From assembly GCA_023269615.1 (NCBI GenBank), contig JAHFSY010000004.1, positions 96,015-160,014 of the forward strand: 64,000 bases of DNA, given 5' to 3'. Every line of letters begins with the position of its first letter. Position 1 is the first letter of the stretch. The translations under genes and the position numbers were made by a program. The notes under the pieces are model-generated. The model had not been told where the DNA came from, searched no databases, and was given only the letters and a program-made list of their open reading frames with translations. This DNA is from Verrucomicrobiota bacterium (lineage in GTDB: Bacteria > Verrucomicrobiota > Verrucomicrobiia > JABWAM01). Shown here one piece after another: positions 55,848-64,000 of the stretch.

Positions 55848-58461
55848 CATGTTCAAGATACTCGCTGGAATCGCGGCGTGTTGGGGCTGGGCTATGATTG
55901 CAAGCGCTGACGAATCGTTCGCCATCACGCAGTCCGGCAAGCCCGTGACGACGATCATCACCCCGGCCACTGCCGACAAGCAGCGGCTCTTCCTGATTGA
56001 TGAGCTCAGGCAATGCCTGAAAGAAATAACCGGAGCGGATGTTCCTCTTGGAAAAGGAACCGATGGCTTGTGCATTGGCATTGCCGCGGATTTTCCAAAG
56101 GAAGCGCAGGAGTTGAAGTTGAAGGAACTTGGGCCGGAAGGATTTGTGCTGAGAAGTGAAGCCAAACGCTTGCTGATTCTGGCCAACACGGAACTGGGCT
56201 TGCAGCATGCGGTTTACACCTTTCTGGAATCCCAAGGGTGCCGGTGGTACTTCGCGGAACCCGCGTGGACGGTTATTCCAAAGAAACCATCCCTCACCAC
56301 GCGACTGGATCGCAGGGAACGGCCCGCCTACGCCTTTCGGCGTATGTGGTACGGATGGGCCGCGCGAACACCCAAACTGCAGAAGGACTATGAGGCATGG
56401 ATGAAGCACAACCTTCAGCATAACGTCGAGTCCCCCGTCCCTCCCACTTTCCAGGTGGACACCTCCCATTCCTATGCAAGGCATGTTTCGCGCGACTTGT
56501 TTGCGGAACATCCTGAGTGGTTCTCCATGAACGATGGAAAGAGAACGCCAAGACAGTTGTGCGTCAGCAACAAAACGGTGCAGGAGATGGTCATCCAAAG
56601 CGCGCTGGCCTCTTTCCGCAAGGATCCCAGGCTGAACATGGTGTCCGTGGACCCGAATGACGGAGCCGACTACTGCACCTGCGAGGAGTGCAGGAAGATA
56701 GGCGGGGCCAGTGATTGCGCGTTCCACCTCGCAAATGTCGTCGCGGACGCGGTGCGCAAGGAATTTCCAGATAAATGGGTTGGCTTGAACGCCTATAGTG
56801 AACACAGCGAACCGCCTCGTGAAAAAATCCATCCCGGTGTTTATGTCTCGGTAACCACGAGGTTTCGCAACACGGAACTTAGCTTTGAGGAACAGGTGAA
56901 GCGGTTCGGCGATCTTGGCGCCAAAGTAGGCGTGTATGAATACTTCAGCATGTACGCCTGGGATTGGGACATGCCCGGAGCGGCCATCGCGGGAAGATCC
57001 ACCATGCTGGGCCAGTTGATTCGGAGATATAACAAGGAGCTTAACGTGGTTTCGCTCGACGCCGAATCCTCCTGCAATTGGGGTCCCAATGGATTGGGTT
57101 ACTGGGTCGCCGCCCACATGGAGTGGAATTCAGATCGCAAGCCCGAGGACCTGGCACAGGACTTTTATCAAAACGCCTTTGGGAAGGCTTCCGTCCCCAT
57201 GAAGCGATTGTACGAACGCTGGAACAGTGGCAACTGGTTTGTGATCCGTCAGGGTTTGAAGCCCGCGCTTGACGATCTGGGGGAGGCGTACAAAGCCGAG
57301 ACTGATCCGGGCGTCAAAGCCCGCCTTGATCAAGTCGCCATGTATCTTCACTGGCTCCGCCTGAATGATGACTATCTTGAAACAGTGATTCATTCCACCA
57401 ATTCGCCGAAACCAAAGGATCTTGTTCAGTGCGCACGGGAGATGATTGTGTATTCCCGACGCATCATGGACACAGGCCTCATTCATGTCTTCCCCATGCT
57501 GAACGAGGAAATCTGGTTTCAAAACCGTTTCAGCTCGCTCGCAACCCTCGGCAAACTTGATTTCAAGGATGCGGAGGCATGGAAGACCGAGCGAACAGAC
57601 ATTCCATCAGCGGACGAGGTTGCAAAGAACTTCGCGGATGATGTCGCAAAATACCGGGGCGTGGTTGCGGTTGAGCCAGAGATCCGGACATGGTCGAATG
57701 ACCTCGTCGCCATCAAGGACGTTCTGCCGGACGCTGTAAAGGAATGGGGCACAGTGTCGCCGTCGGAGCTTCCAACCAAATCGGGAGAGTATGCCTTCCT
57801 GGCAAAACGCGGGGAGAAAGTGCGCGTCAACTATTTTCCCATTGATGAAAACTCGGCGATTGAAGCCCATTGGAAGCTCATGCGCATCGGAGAAACCAGG
57901 GTCTTGGCGGAGGGAAGTGTCACTTCAACGAATGGAGCGCGGTCCAGGTGCGACGTCGAAATCCCGTCGGACGGGGTGTTTGTTGTGAATCCAGGCCAGT
58001 TATCCAAGACAACCGCCCTCGGAGCGGAGGTCAACCTGGGATCGAGGCCTCATGCCGCATTTGGCGGGCGATATTGGGACTACGATTCCCAGCATCTGAT
58101 CCATGAGGAATTCATTCTCTGGAACCCCGTGTTATCCCAGCCGATCTATTTCTTTGTTCCGAAGGGGACGCGACGGTTCGTGATCGGCCTGGATGGAGGA
58201 AAGGAATACACCAAGACCGTTGTAAAAACACCCGATGGCGCCTCTGCGCTCGAAAATGACACGCTGCTGCAAAGCATCCCTTCCTACAAGCTGAACGGCC
58301 AGCAGGCGCAGGTGAATGTTCCTGCTGGAAAAGACGGCAAGATTTGGAGCCTCGCCGTGGAGAGCTATAACTGCACCGTGGAGCTCTATGGCGTGCCGCC
58401 CTACGTGGCCCGTCATCCCTCGGAGCTTCTGGTTCCAAAAGAAGCCATCGCGTCCAGGTAA
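55837..58461 (+). CDS. exported DUF4838 protein 1 (GH67/GH20-like N-terminal domain)
   Basis: An 874-residue exported protein. The leader is FKILAGIAACWGWAMIASA. The N-terminal domain (about 25-130) looks like the alpha-glucuronidase-type GH20b module (LFLIDELRQCLKEITGADVP, LLILANTELGLQHAVYTFLE). The DUF4838 core (about 150-450) has the conserved VDPNDGADYCTCEECRKIGG. A C-terminal jelly roll closes it. DUF4838 proteins occur in glycan loci and are presumed sugar-active, but no catalytic residues are proven. Alternative start ATG at 55849. Two genes from the end of the locus. Confidence 0.82.
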   Translation: MINSMFKILAGIAACWGWAMIASADESFAITQSGKPVTTIITPATADKQRLFLIDELRQCLKEITGADVPLGKGTDGLCIGIAADFPKEAQELKLKELGPEGFVLRSEAKRLLILANTELGLQHAVYTFLESQGCRWYFAEPAWTVIPKKPSLTTRLDRRERPAYAFRRMWYGWAARTPKLQKDYEAWMKHNLQHNVESPVPPTFQVDTSHSYARHVSRDLFAEHPEWFSMNDGKRTPRQLCVSNKTVQEMVIQSALASFRKDPRLNMVSVDPNDGADYCTCEECRKIGGASDCAFHLANVVADAVRKEFPDKWVGLNAYSEHSEPPREKIHPGVYVSVTTRFRNTELSFEEQVKRFGDLGAKVGVYEYFSMYAWDWDMPGAAIAGRSTMLGQLIRRYNKELNVVSLDAESSCNWGPNGLGYWVAAHMEWNSDRKPEDLAQDFYQNAFGKASVPMKRLYERWNSGNWFVIRQGLKPALDDLGEAYKAETDPGVKARLDQVAMYLHWLRLNDDYLETVIHSTNSPKPKDLVQCAREMIVYSRRIMDTGLIHVFPMLNEEIWFQNRFSSLATLGKLDFKDAEAWKTERTDIPSADEVAKNFADDVAKYRGVVAVEPEIRTWSNDLVAIKDVLPDAVKEWGTVSPSELPTKSGEYAFLAKRGEKVRVNYFPIDENSAIEAHWKLMRIGETRVLAEGSVTSTNGARSRCDVEIPSDGVFVVNPGQLSKTTALGAEVNLGSRPHAAFGGRYWDYDSQHLIHEEFILWNPVLSQPIYFFVPKGTRRFVIGLDGGKEYTKTVVKTPDGASALENDTLLQSIPSYKLNGQQAQVNVPAGKDGKIWSLAVESYNCTVELYGVPPYVARHPSELLVPKEAIASR

Positions 58462-58463
58462 TC

Positions 58464-60815
58464 ATGAAAATATTTCATCTCCCGATCGTTGCCATGTTGT
58501 TGTCATCATCAATTCCATCCGGCGCCGCAGATGTCGTCCTCGTAAATGATTCCATTCCCGGCTGCTCCATCCATGTAAGCCCCGCAGTAATGGAAACAAA
58601 CAGGGTCGTCGATGCGGCCGCGCCATTCCCCATGCAAGAGGCGGAATTGCAACGCCAGCGCCTTCGCGATTCGGTCAAGGACCTCGCCCTCTATCTCGGG
58701 AAAATGTCGGGCGCGAAAATCGAACTTATCCTCCGCGCCCCACAGGATGGCGACAAATGGTTGCCCATCTTGGTTGGAGACATCGCGGCCAGGGCTTTCG
58801 GCCCGCCAGCAAAAACCTCCCCGTACAAGCAGGGGTGGCGCATGGTGGTCTCTCCCAAGGCGGTTGGCCTCATGGGCGAATCGGATGAGGCCGCGAGTTA
58901 CGCCATTTATGAACTTCTCGACCGCCTTGGTTGCCGCTGGTACATGCCCAGCGACCTGGGCGAGGTGATCCCGGGGATGAAAACCATCAGTCTTCCGACC
59001 ATGGATATCTCCGAGGTGCCGGCTACCATATCGCGACGGCTCACCTATGCAGATGAGGATTTCAAGAGACGAAATCGCCAGGGCGGCACCGTTCTTCTCG
59101 CCAATCACGCGCTGGAAATCAACAACAACTACATCAGCGCCGAACAGCTGAAGGCGCATCCGGATTGGATCGGAAAAAAGGACGGCAAAGATCTGGCCAA
59201 CAGGCTGTGCTGGGGCAATTCAGACGTCGGTGCGGCGGTCGCCGATGGGGTGATCACCAGGCTGGATAAAGGCAAGGAAACATCGGTTTCCATCGCCCCC
59301 GCAGATGGGGCTGATTTTTGTGAGTGTCCAAGGTGCAAGGCGCTGGATGCCGGCGACCGTGATCCGAGCATGGATGTGATTTCCATCACTGATCGTTACA
59401 TGCACTTCTGCAATCCGATCGCGGAAAAAGTCTGCAGGAAGCATCCCGAGGTATTGCTCGGATTTCTCGCCTATGTCCAGTACACGCGCCCGCCCGTTCG
59501 CGAGAAGGTCCACCCCAACCTGGTTCCCGAAATCGCCCCCATCACTTACTGCCGGGCTCATTCCATGATGGATCCAGCCTGCCCATCGCGCCAGGCGATA
59601 CGCCCGATCGTCGAGGGCTGGTCCAAGGTGACGAGGAACATCGCCTACTATAATTTCATGTTCCATCTGGCGGAAGTTTCCGTTCCCTACCCGATGATGT
59701 CACAGATGAGCGATGAGCTTCCGTTCCTCTACTCCCACGGCGTCAATTTCTGGCAGCCAGAAACGATGCCCAATTTCGAATCAGTCCTCCCGGGGCTGTG
59801 GCTGTCGATCCGGATGTCGTGGAATACCAAGGCAAAACCGTCTGAGATTTTGGATGAATTTTTCACGCGCTATTACGGCGCGGCCTCCATCCCGATGCGG
59901 GAATACTGGCAGGTCTTTGACGATGCCTGGGTCAAGGTTCCCGAGCATGCAGGCTGCGGCGCGGGCTATCCCAGGCGTTTCACTCCAGAGGTGCTTCAAA
60001 AGGCCCGGCAAGCGATGGATGCCGCCTTCAAGAGTTGCAAGACTCCGATGGAAAAGAGGCGGGTGAAAATGTCGGATGACTCCCTGCGACAATTTGAGCT
60101 GTTCATGAAAATGCGAAGGGACTTGTTTGACGGGCGTCTTGAAAATCTGGAAAAAGATGGTGCCTCGTGGGCTGCCCGCCAGGCTGAGCTTGGAGAGCAA
60201 TATCTCCCCCAGTTCGCATTCGGCAGTGTGGTATGGACTCCAAAAACTCCCGCGGGCAAGTCCATCACCATCTCAGGCCTCTACTTTAACTATTTTTACA
60301 AGGATACCTGCGACGATGGGGCAAGAATTGCAAAGGTCTGCAATCTCATCGCGCCATCCATCCGCAAGTGGCGCTATGCGGTGGATCGGGAGAGGCAGGG
60401 TGAGAAGCTGGGCTGGAGCAAGCCGGAATTTGACCATTCCAGCTGGAAGGAAACCGATCCGTGCATTGACACCTGGTATGCGCTGGGCCTGGAGGCATAC
60501 TATGGGCCTGTATGGTATCGGCAGACGATCAAGCTGCCGGATGTGCCGGCAAAGAAGCATGTGTATCTTTGGGTCAGCAGCACCGATGGTAACTGCAAGG
60601 TTTTCGTCAACGGCCAGCATATCCCCCATGTGGACGAGAAGGGCGTAAAGTCCGATGAGTTTTCTGGTTATTGCAAGCCCGCCTCCTTCGACGTGACTTC
60701 CGCGATCAAGCCGGGCGCCGAAAATCAAATCACGCTCATTGGAACCCGACTCATCATGAATGAGCTGGGCACGGGCGGCTTGATGGGGCCGGTTCTTTTC
60801 TGTCAGGATAAGTAA
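58464..60815 (+). CDS. exported DUF4838 protein 2
   Basis: A 783-residue exported paralogue starting two bases after the previous stop. The signal peptide is MKIFHLPIVAMLLSSSIPSG. It has the same CxCxxC block (IAPADGADFCECPRCKALDA) and the shared segment GLMGESDEAASYAIYELLDR. Its C-terminal domain (about 630-780) resembles the jelly-roll of GH2/beta-galactosidase-type proteins (WYRQTIKLPDVPAKK, VYLWVSSTDGNCKVFVNGQH). It lacks an evident second GH20b-like domain of protein 1. It closes the ROK-controlled locus. The two proteins probably act on the same glycan. Confidence 0.85.
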   Translation: MKIFHLPIVAMLLSSSIPSGAADVVLVNDSIPGCSIHVSPAVMETNRVVDAAAPFPMQEAELQRQRLRDSVKDLALYLGKMSGAKIELILRAPQDGDKWLPILVGDIAARAFGPPAKTSPYKQGWRMVVSPKAVGLMGESDEAASYAIYELLDRLGCRWYMPSDLGEVIPGMKTISLPTMDISEVPATISRRLTYADEDFKRRNRQGGTVLLANHALEINNNYISAEQLKAHPDWIGKKDGKDLANRLCWGNSDVGAAVADGVITRLDKGKETSVSIAPADGADFCECPRCKALDAGDRDPSMDVISITDRYMHFCNPIAEKVCRKHPEVLLGFLAYVQYTRPPVREKVHPNLVPEIAPITYCRAHSMMDPACPSRQAIRPIVEGWSKVTRNIAYYNFMFHLAEVSVPYPMMSQMSDELPFLYSHGVNFWQPETMPNFESVLPGLWLSIRMSWNTKAKPSEILDEFFTRYYGAASIPMREYWQVFDDAWVKVPEHAGCGAGYPRRFTPEVLQKARQAMDAAFKSCKTPMEKRRVKMSDDSLRQFELFMKMRRDLFDGRLENLEKDGASWAARQAELGEQYLPQFAFGSVVWTPKTPAGKSITISGLYFNYFYKDTCDDGARIAKVCNLIAPSIRKWRYAVDRERQGEKLGWSKPEFDHSSWKETDPCIDTWYALGLEAYYGPVWYRQTIKLPDVPAKKHVYLWVSSTDGNCKVFVNGQHIPHVDEKGVKSDEFSGYCKPASFDVTSAIKPGAENQITLIGTRLIMNELGTGGLMGPVLFCQDK

Positions 60816-60842
60816 TGGGCGGGTACTATCACAAACCATTCC

Positions 60843-63221
60843 ATGTCCACCTGTTGCAACGAACACGCGGAACACCGCGATCCGGTTTGCGGAATGATCG
60901 TGGATCCGCATTCCGCCGCCGGCTCCCATGTCCACGAAGGCTTCACGTATTACTTCTGCGCCACGCGTTGCCTCGAAAAGTTCAAGGCCGACCCGGGAAA
61001 ATTTCTCCAGAAAAAATCCAAGCCCGCCGCCAAGGCCAGCTATCACATCTGCCCGATGCATCCGGAGGTCCGACAGACGGAGTCAGGCGCATGCCCCATC
61101 TGCGGGATGGACCTTGAACCGGAGTTTGCCGCGCCATCCGATGGCCCCAGCCCCGAGCTTGCCGTCATGACTTTTCGCCTCTGGGGATGCCTCTTCCTCT
61201 CGCTTCCCCTCCTTGTCCTCTCCATGGCGGAAATGTTTCACCTGGAATCGTTGCGGGCCAGATTTCCGGGCGATCTGTTCAACACCGCGCAATGCGTGTT
61301 CGCCACGCCCGTCGTTCTCTGGGGTGGCTGGCCTTTATTCAAACGTGGCATGGATTCCATCTTTCACCTGAAGCTCAACATGTTCACCCTCATCGCCATC
61401 GGCACGGGCGTCGCCTATCTCTACAGCCTGATCGCCACCTTCATGCCCGCTCTCTTCCCCGCCTCCTTCCGGGGACACAACGGCCAGGTGGGTGTTTATT
61501 TCGAAGCGTCCGCAGTCATCATTACGCTCGTCCTGCTCGGACAAATGCTTGAATTGCAAGCGCGAGGCAAAACCTCGGGAGCAATCCGCGCGCTGCTCCA
61601 GCTCGCCCCCACCACCGCGCGCCTCGTGCGCGACGACGGCACGGAGAACGACACGCCGCTCGATGAAGTCCAGCCCGGCAACCGTCTCCGCGTCCGTCCC
61701 GGCGAAAAAGTTCCGGTGGATGGCGTGGTGCTCGAGGGCGCAAGCGCTCTCGACGAATCCATGTTCACGGGCGAATCGCTCCCGGTGGAAAAGAAGTCTG
61801 GCGATCGCGTCATCGGCGGCACGCTCAATGGCACGGGTGTGTTTCTCATGAAAGCCGAACGCGTGGGGAGCGGCACCCTGCTCGCGCGCATCGTGCAATG
61901 CGTGGCCGAGGCGCAGCGAAGCAAGGCGCCGATCCAAAGGCTTGCCGACACCGTCTCCGCATTCTTCGTGCCGGCGGTTCTCGTGGCAGCCCTCGCGGCA
62001 TTTATCCTGTGGGCGAATTACGGGCCCGAACCCCGCATGGCCTATGCGCTCGTCTGCATGGTTTCGGTTCTCATCATTGCCTGCCCCTGCGCGCTTGGAC
62101 TCGCCACGCCCATGTCCATCATGGTCGCTACCGGGCGCGGCGCAACCGAGGGTGTGCTCATTCGCGCCGCCGCTGCGCTCGAAATTTTCGAAAAAGTGGA
62201 CACCCTGGTCGTGGACAAAACCGGCACGCTCACCGAAGGCAAGCCACGTCTCGTCTCCATCGTGGCCGCACCCGGTTTCACGGAAGATGAAGTTCTTCGC
62301 CTGGCTGCGGGCCTCGAACGCGCAAGCGAACACCCCCTTGCGGCTGCAATCATCGCCGGAGCCGAGGAACGCGGTGTGGACACGACGGAGCGTGTCCCTC
62401 CGTTTCGGAAGCTGCCGACGGAGGGACACGCTCCGTCGTGTCCATCGCAGCAGCTTGCGGATTCAAACGTCCAGGCATTCCCCGGCAAAGGAATCACCGG
62501 CAATATCACGGGACGCAAGGTCGCCATCGGCAACGCGAATTTCCTGCGCGGACAATCCATCGAAACCTCCCCGCTCGCGGAACGCGCCGAAGCGCTCCAG
62601 CGCGAAGGACAGACCGTCCTCTTCGCCGGCGTGGACGGAAAATTCGCCGGCTTTCTCGGCGTCACCGATCCCATCAAGGAATCCGCGCGCGACGCCATCC
62701 GCGCGCTGCGCGAGGAAGGCATCCGCATCGTGATGCTGACGGGCGACCATCGCGTCACCGCCGAAAGCGTGGCACGCCAACTTGGAATCGAAACATTCGA
62801 AGCCGGCGTGCTGCCGGAACAGAAAGGCGAAATGGTGAAACGATTGCAAAGCGAGGGACGGATCGTGGCGATGGCCGGAGATGGAGTGAACGACGCCCCC
62901 GCGCTCGCACAGGCGCATGTGGGCATCGCGATGGGCACGGGCGCCGATGTGGCGATGGAAAGCGCCGGCATCACGCTCGTGAAAGGCGATCTGCGGGGCA
63001 TTGTGAGGGCGCGAAAGTTGAGCCGCGCCACGATGAAAAACATCCGTCAAAATCTATTCTTCGCATTCCTCTACAACGCGATGGGAGTCCCGATCGCCGC
63101 CGGCGCGCTCTATCCGGTATTCGGCCTGTTGATGAACCCCATGCTTGCAAGTGCGGCGATGAGTTTGAGTTCGGTGTCAGTGATCACCAACGCCCTTCGC
63201 CTGCGCAAGTCCAGGCTGTAG
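60843..63221 (+). CDS. copA: copper-transporting P1B-type ATPase with YHS and metal-binding N-terminus
   Basis: A 792-residue heavy-metal pump. The YHS domain (14-57, DPVCGMIV...YYFCATRC) and a zinc-ribbon-like metal-binding domain (68-94, [16 protein letters not shown]) replace the usual HMA domains. The membrane metal site is CPC in [13 protein letters not shown]. The phospho-Asp is in VVDKTGTLT, with [16 protein letters not shown] and GDGVNDAP. Between SEHPLAAAI and the GKGITG loop, residues 512-534 are encoded by a perfect palindrome absent from relatives. The frame is kept, so activity is likely. The metal is most probably Cu(I). Confidence 0.93.
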   Translation: MSTCCNEHAEHRDPVCGMIVDPHSAAGSHVHEGFTYYFCATRCLEKFKADPGKFLQKKSKPAAKASYHICPMHPEVRQTESGACPICGMDLEPEFAAPSDGPSPELAVMTFRLWGCLFLSLPLLVLSMAEMFHLESLRARFPGDLFNTAQCVFATPVVLWGGWPLFKRGMDSIFHLKLNMFTLIAIGTGVAYLYSLIATFMPALFPASFRGHNGQVGVYFEASAVIITLVLLGQMLELQARGKTSGAIRALLQLAPTTARLVRDDGTENDTPLDEVQPGNRLRVRPGEKVPVDGVVLEGASALDESMFTGESLPVEKKSGDRVIGGTLNGTGVFLMKAERVGSGTLLARIVQCVAEAQRSKAPIQRLADTVSAFFVPAVLVAALAAFILWANYGPEPRMAYALVCMVSVLIIACPCALGLATPMSIMVATGRGATEGVLIRAAAALEIFEKVDTLVVDKTGTLTEGKPRLVSIVAAPGFTEDEVLRLAAGLERASEHPLAAAIIAGAEERGVDTTERVPPFRKLPTEGHAPSCPSQQLADSNVQAFPGKGITGNITGRKVAIGNANFLRGQSIETSPLAERAEALQREGQTVLFAGVDGKFAGFLGVTDPIKESARDAIRALREEGIRIVMLTGDHRVTAESVARQLGIETFEAGVLPEQKGEMVKRLQSEGRIVAMAGDGVNDAPALAQAHVGIAMGTGADVAMESAGITLVKGDLRGIVRARKLSRATMKNIRQNLFFAFLYNAMGVPIAAGALYPVFGLLMNPMLASAAMSLSSVSVITNALRLRKSRL
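62377..62444. repeat. 68-bp perfect palindrome (family B) inside copA
   Basis: TGGACACGACGGAGCGTGTC then CCTCCGT (62377-62403), a 14-base loop, and the exact complement (62418-62444): perfect 27-bp arms. The same 27-bp arm occurs alone at 38193-38219, and the ends match those of the 95-bp copies. It is in frame, coding VDTTERVPP and [12 protein letters not shown] residues. Confidence 0.95.
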
Positions 63222-63241
63222 GCGGGGTCGCCGACCCCGCC
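63221..63241. repeat. hairpin after copA
   Basis: GGCGGGGTCG, C, CGACCCCGCC: perfect 10-bp arms with a one-base loop starting at the last base of the copA stop codon. A short T run (TTTTT) follows 20 bases later. It could serve as a weak terminator or be a further REP-type hairpin. Confidence 0.6.
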
Positions 63242-63265
63242 CTCCGTCGGTCGGCGGCCATTTTT

Positions 63266-63295
63266 ACCACAGATGGACACGGATGAAACACGGAC
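63266..63295. repeat. dispersed CACGGATG-type repeat
   Basis: TACCACAGATGGACACGGAT then GAAACACGGA. Related to the copies at 39250 and 53619. A TGACAGGATTACAGGATT run (63321-63338), which also occurs at 28855, follows. Confidence 0.65.
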
Positions 63296-63320
63296 CATCC
63301 CTTTGCTCCGTTCAGATTTT

Positions 63321-63338
63321 TGACAGGATTACAGGATT
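63321..63338. repeat. ACAGGATT-type repeat
   Basis: TGACAGGATTACAGGATT matches the first 18 bases of the run at 28855-28882. Short dispersed repeat of unknown function near the end of the window. Confidence 0.55.
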
Positions 63339-63381
63339 TCCGAATTGTAGGGCAAGCGGCCCTGCTTGCCATTCGTCTTCG

Positions 63382-63996
63382 TCAGGACACCAACTCATGC
63401 ATCCTGAAAATCGGCACGAGCGCGGCCCAGATCCAAAAAACTGCAAGCATCAGGAGGAGAACCAATGCAACCGCGTTGATTTTTGCGCCTTCAAACCATG
63501 CATATTTGCGGTCCTTCAAAACGACAAACGATGCAAGAGCAAGTCCTGTGGGCAGCATCAGTGGCAACGTCAGCCAGGACATCATGGATTTCATCCAGGG
63601 AAGATGGGCATTGAAGTCTTGATAGATCCCGGCAAACACCGGGCTGCACTCTCCAATCCCAAAAAACACGATCACGTAAAGAAGTCCGATGAGCATCGAA
63701 CAAATCCGGACGGCGCTTCCAAGCCATGCATGCCTGCGTCCTTTTAAAACGAGCACCCCGGCGAGGGTAAATCCCACCGACAAGAACGCCAGAACCAGCG
63801 AGAGCAAGGGTCCACCATCCATCATGAGTTGCAGGAAGAATTGCAGGATGGGTCCCAAGTCACTCACACGCAACGCGAACCCGTGAAAAATTTCGTCGAA
63901 CACCGGCCCCCATTCCCCGATGACGAAAAACACAGACCCCCAAAGAAGCCCGACGAGGCACAAACCAATCCTGAGCACGACTGTTCTTTTGTTCAC
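63382..63996 (-). CDS. membrane protein with internal duplication (start may lie beyond the window)
   Basis: At least 204 residues with six hydrophobic helices in two tandem halves of about 95 residues. Half one has GLLWGSVFFVIGEWGPVFDE and LVLAFLSVGFTLAGVLVLKG; half two repeats it as GLLYVIVFFGIGECSPVFAG and LPLMLPTGLALASFVVLKDR. Each half ends RRHAWLGSAV or RKYAWFEGAK. No family is recognised. The only in-frame start is GTG at 63996, four bases from the window edge, so a longer N-terminus cannot be excluded. Confidence 0.65.
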   Translation of the reverse strand: MNKRTVVLRIGLCLVGLLWGSVFFVIGEWGPVFDEIFHGFALRVSDLGPILQFFLQLMMDGGPLLSLVLAFLSVGFTLAGVLVLKGRRHAWLGSAVRICSMLIGLLYVIVFFGIGECSPVFAGIYQDFNAHLPWMKSMMSWLTLPLMLPTGLALASFVVLKDRKYAWFEGAKINAVALVLLLMLAVFWIWAALVPIFRMHELVS

Positions 63997-64000
63997 ACTC

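Noticed and set aside
63221..63241. Classical rho-independent terminator
   Set aside because: The hairpin is strong, but the T-tract comes 20 bases later, so only a hairpin or repeat can be called.

Overview
The window is about 60 percent GC and looks like the chromosome of a free-living member of the PVC group, most likely Verrucomicrobiota (Lentisphaerota or a related lineage is possible). The grounds are prepilin-type proteins with the long [24 protein letters not shown] leader encoded next to LamG and DUF4838 proteins, a ROK regulator beside them, an MFS-HEAT fusion, many HEAT and ankyrin lipoproteins, and a heavy load of short dispersed palindromic repeats. No phage, insertion sequence, rRNA or CRISPR array is seen. 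There is one tRNA gene.

Layout. 1-5.5 kb: truncated ftsK, a mannose-6-phosphate isomerase, two small unknown proteins, and a nitrilase-family hydrolase translationally coupled to a ParE/antitoxin pair. 5.6-8.8 kb: a large lipoprotein with carboxypeptidase-regulatory-like repeats, an orphan antitoxin and a VapBC-type pair. 8.9-14.8 kb: a glycosyltransferase, priA, a lytic transglycosylase and a NodU-type carbamoyltransferase. 14.8-19.3 kb: one divergon arm of thioredoxin, prephenate dehydratase and two ankyrin-repeat exported proteins. 19.4-24.8 kb: a Pro/Ala-rich tail-anchored protein, a Pur-alpha-like nucleic acid binding protein, an MFS-HEAT fusion and a HEAT lipoprotein. 25-28 kb: pyruvate kinase, a HigBA module whose toxin is frameshifted, and a DUF2007/zinc-ribbon membrane protein. 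28-31.7 kb: an RfbC-like cupin, a MocE-type Rieske ferredoxin with a MocD-type desaturase/hydroxylase, a YajD-type HNH nuclease and a MEKHLA protein. 31.9-39.2 kb: a DUF3095 cyclase-like protein, a secreted protein with a pseudopilin-like tail, 2-methylcitrate/citrate synthase, an SGNH hydrolase coupled to an MDR oxidoreductase, and MoaA. 39.4-44.2 kb: a three-gene phosphorelay. 44.3-48.2 kb: eight consecutive small exported, membrane or zinc-ribbon proteins of unknown function. 48.3-60.8 kb: tRNA-Ile2, a C45-type hydrolase and a ROK-controlled glycan-type locus (two pseudopilins, LamG, Kelch, a binding-protein-like protein, two DUF4838 proteins). 60.8-64 kb: a copper-type P1B ATPase and a membrane protein with an internal duplication.

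How the parts fit. The 49.9-60.8 kb region is the most coherent candidate system: a divergent ROK regulator and seven co-directional, tightly packed genes for exported proteins, with no recognised transporter permease or classical glycosidase. The phosphorelay genes overlap and should work as one pathway. The ankyrin pair shares a nearly identical C-terminal region, which points to recent duplication.

The most unusual sequence-level signal is the repeat load. A REP-like family (GTAGGAG, hairpin, CGATC) shows covarying hairpins across five loci. A second family (ends with CGGAGGGACACGCT) occurs as two 95-bp copies between genes and as a perfect 68-bp palindrome inserted in frame inside the copper ATPase. 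A 7-nt tandem repeat sits in frame inside priA. Several genes take their start or stop codon from repeats.
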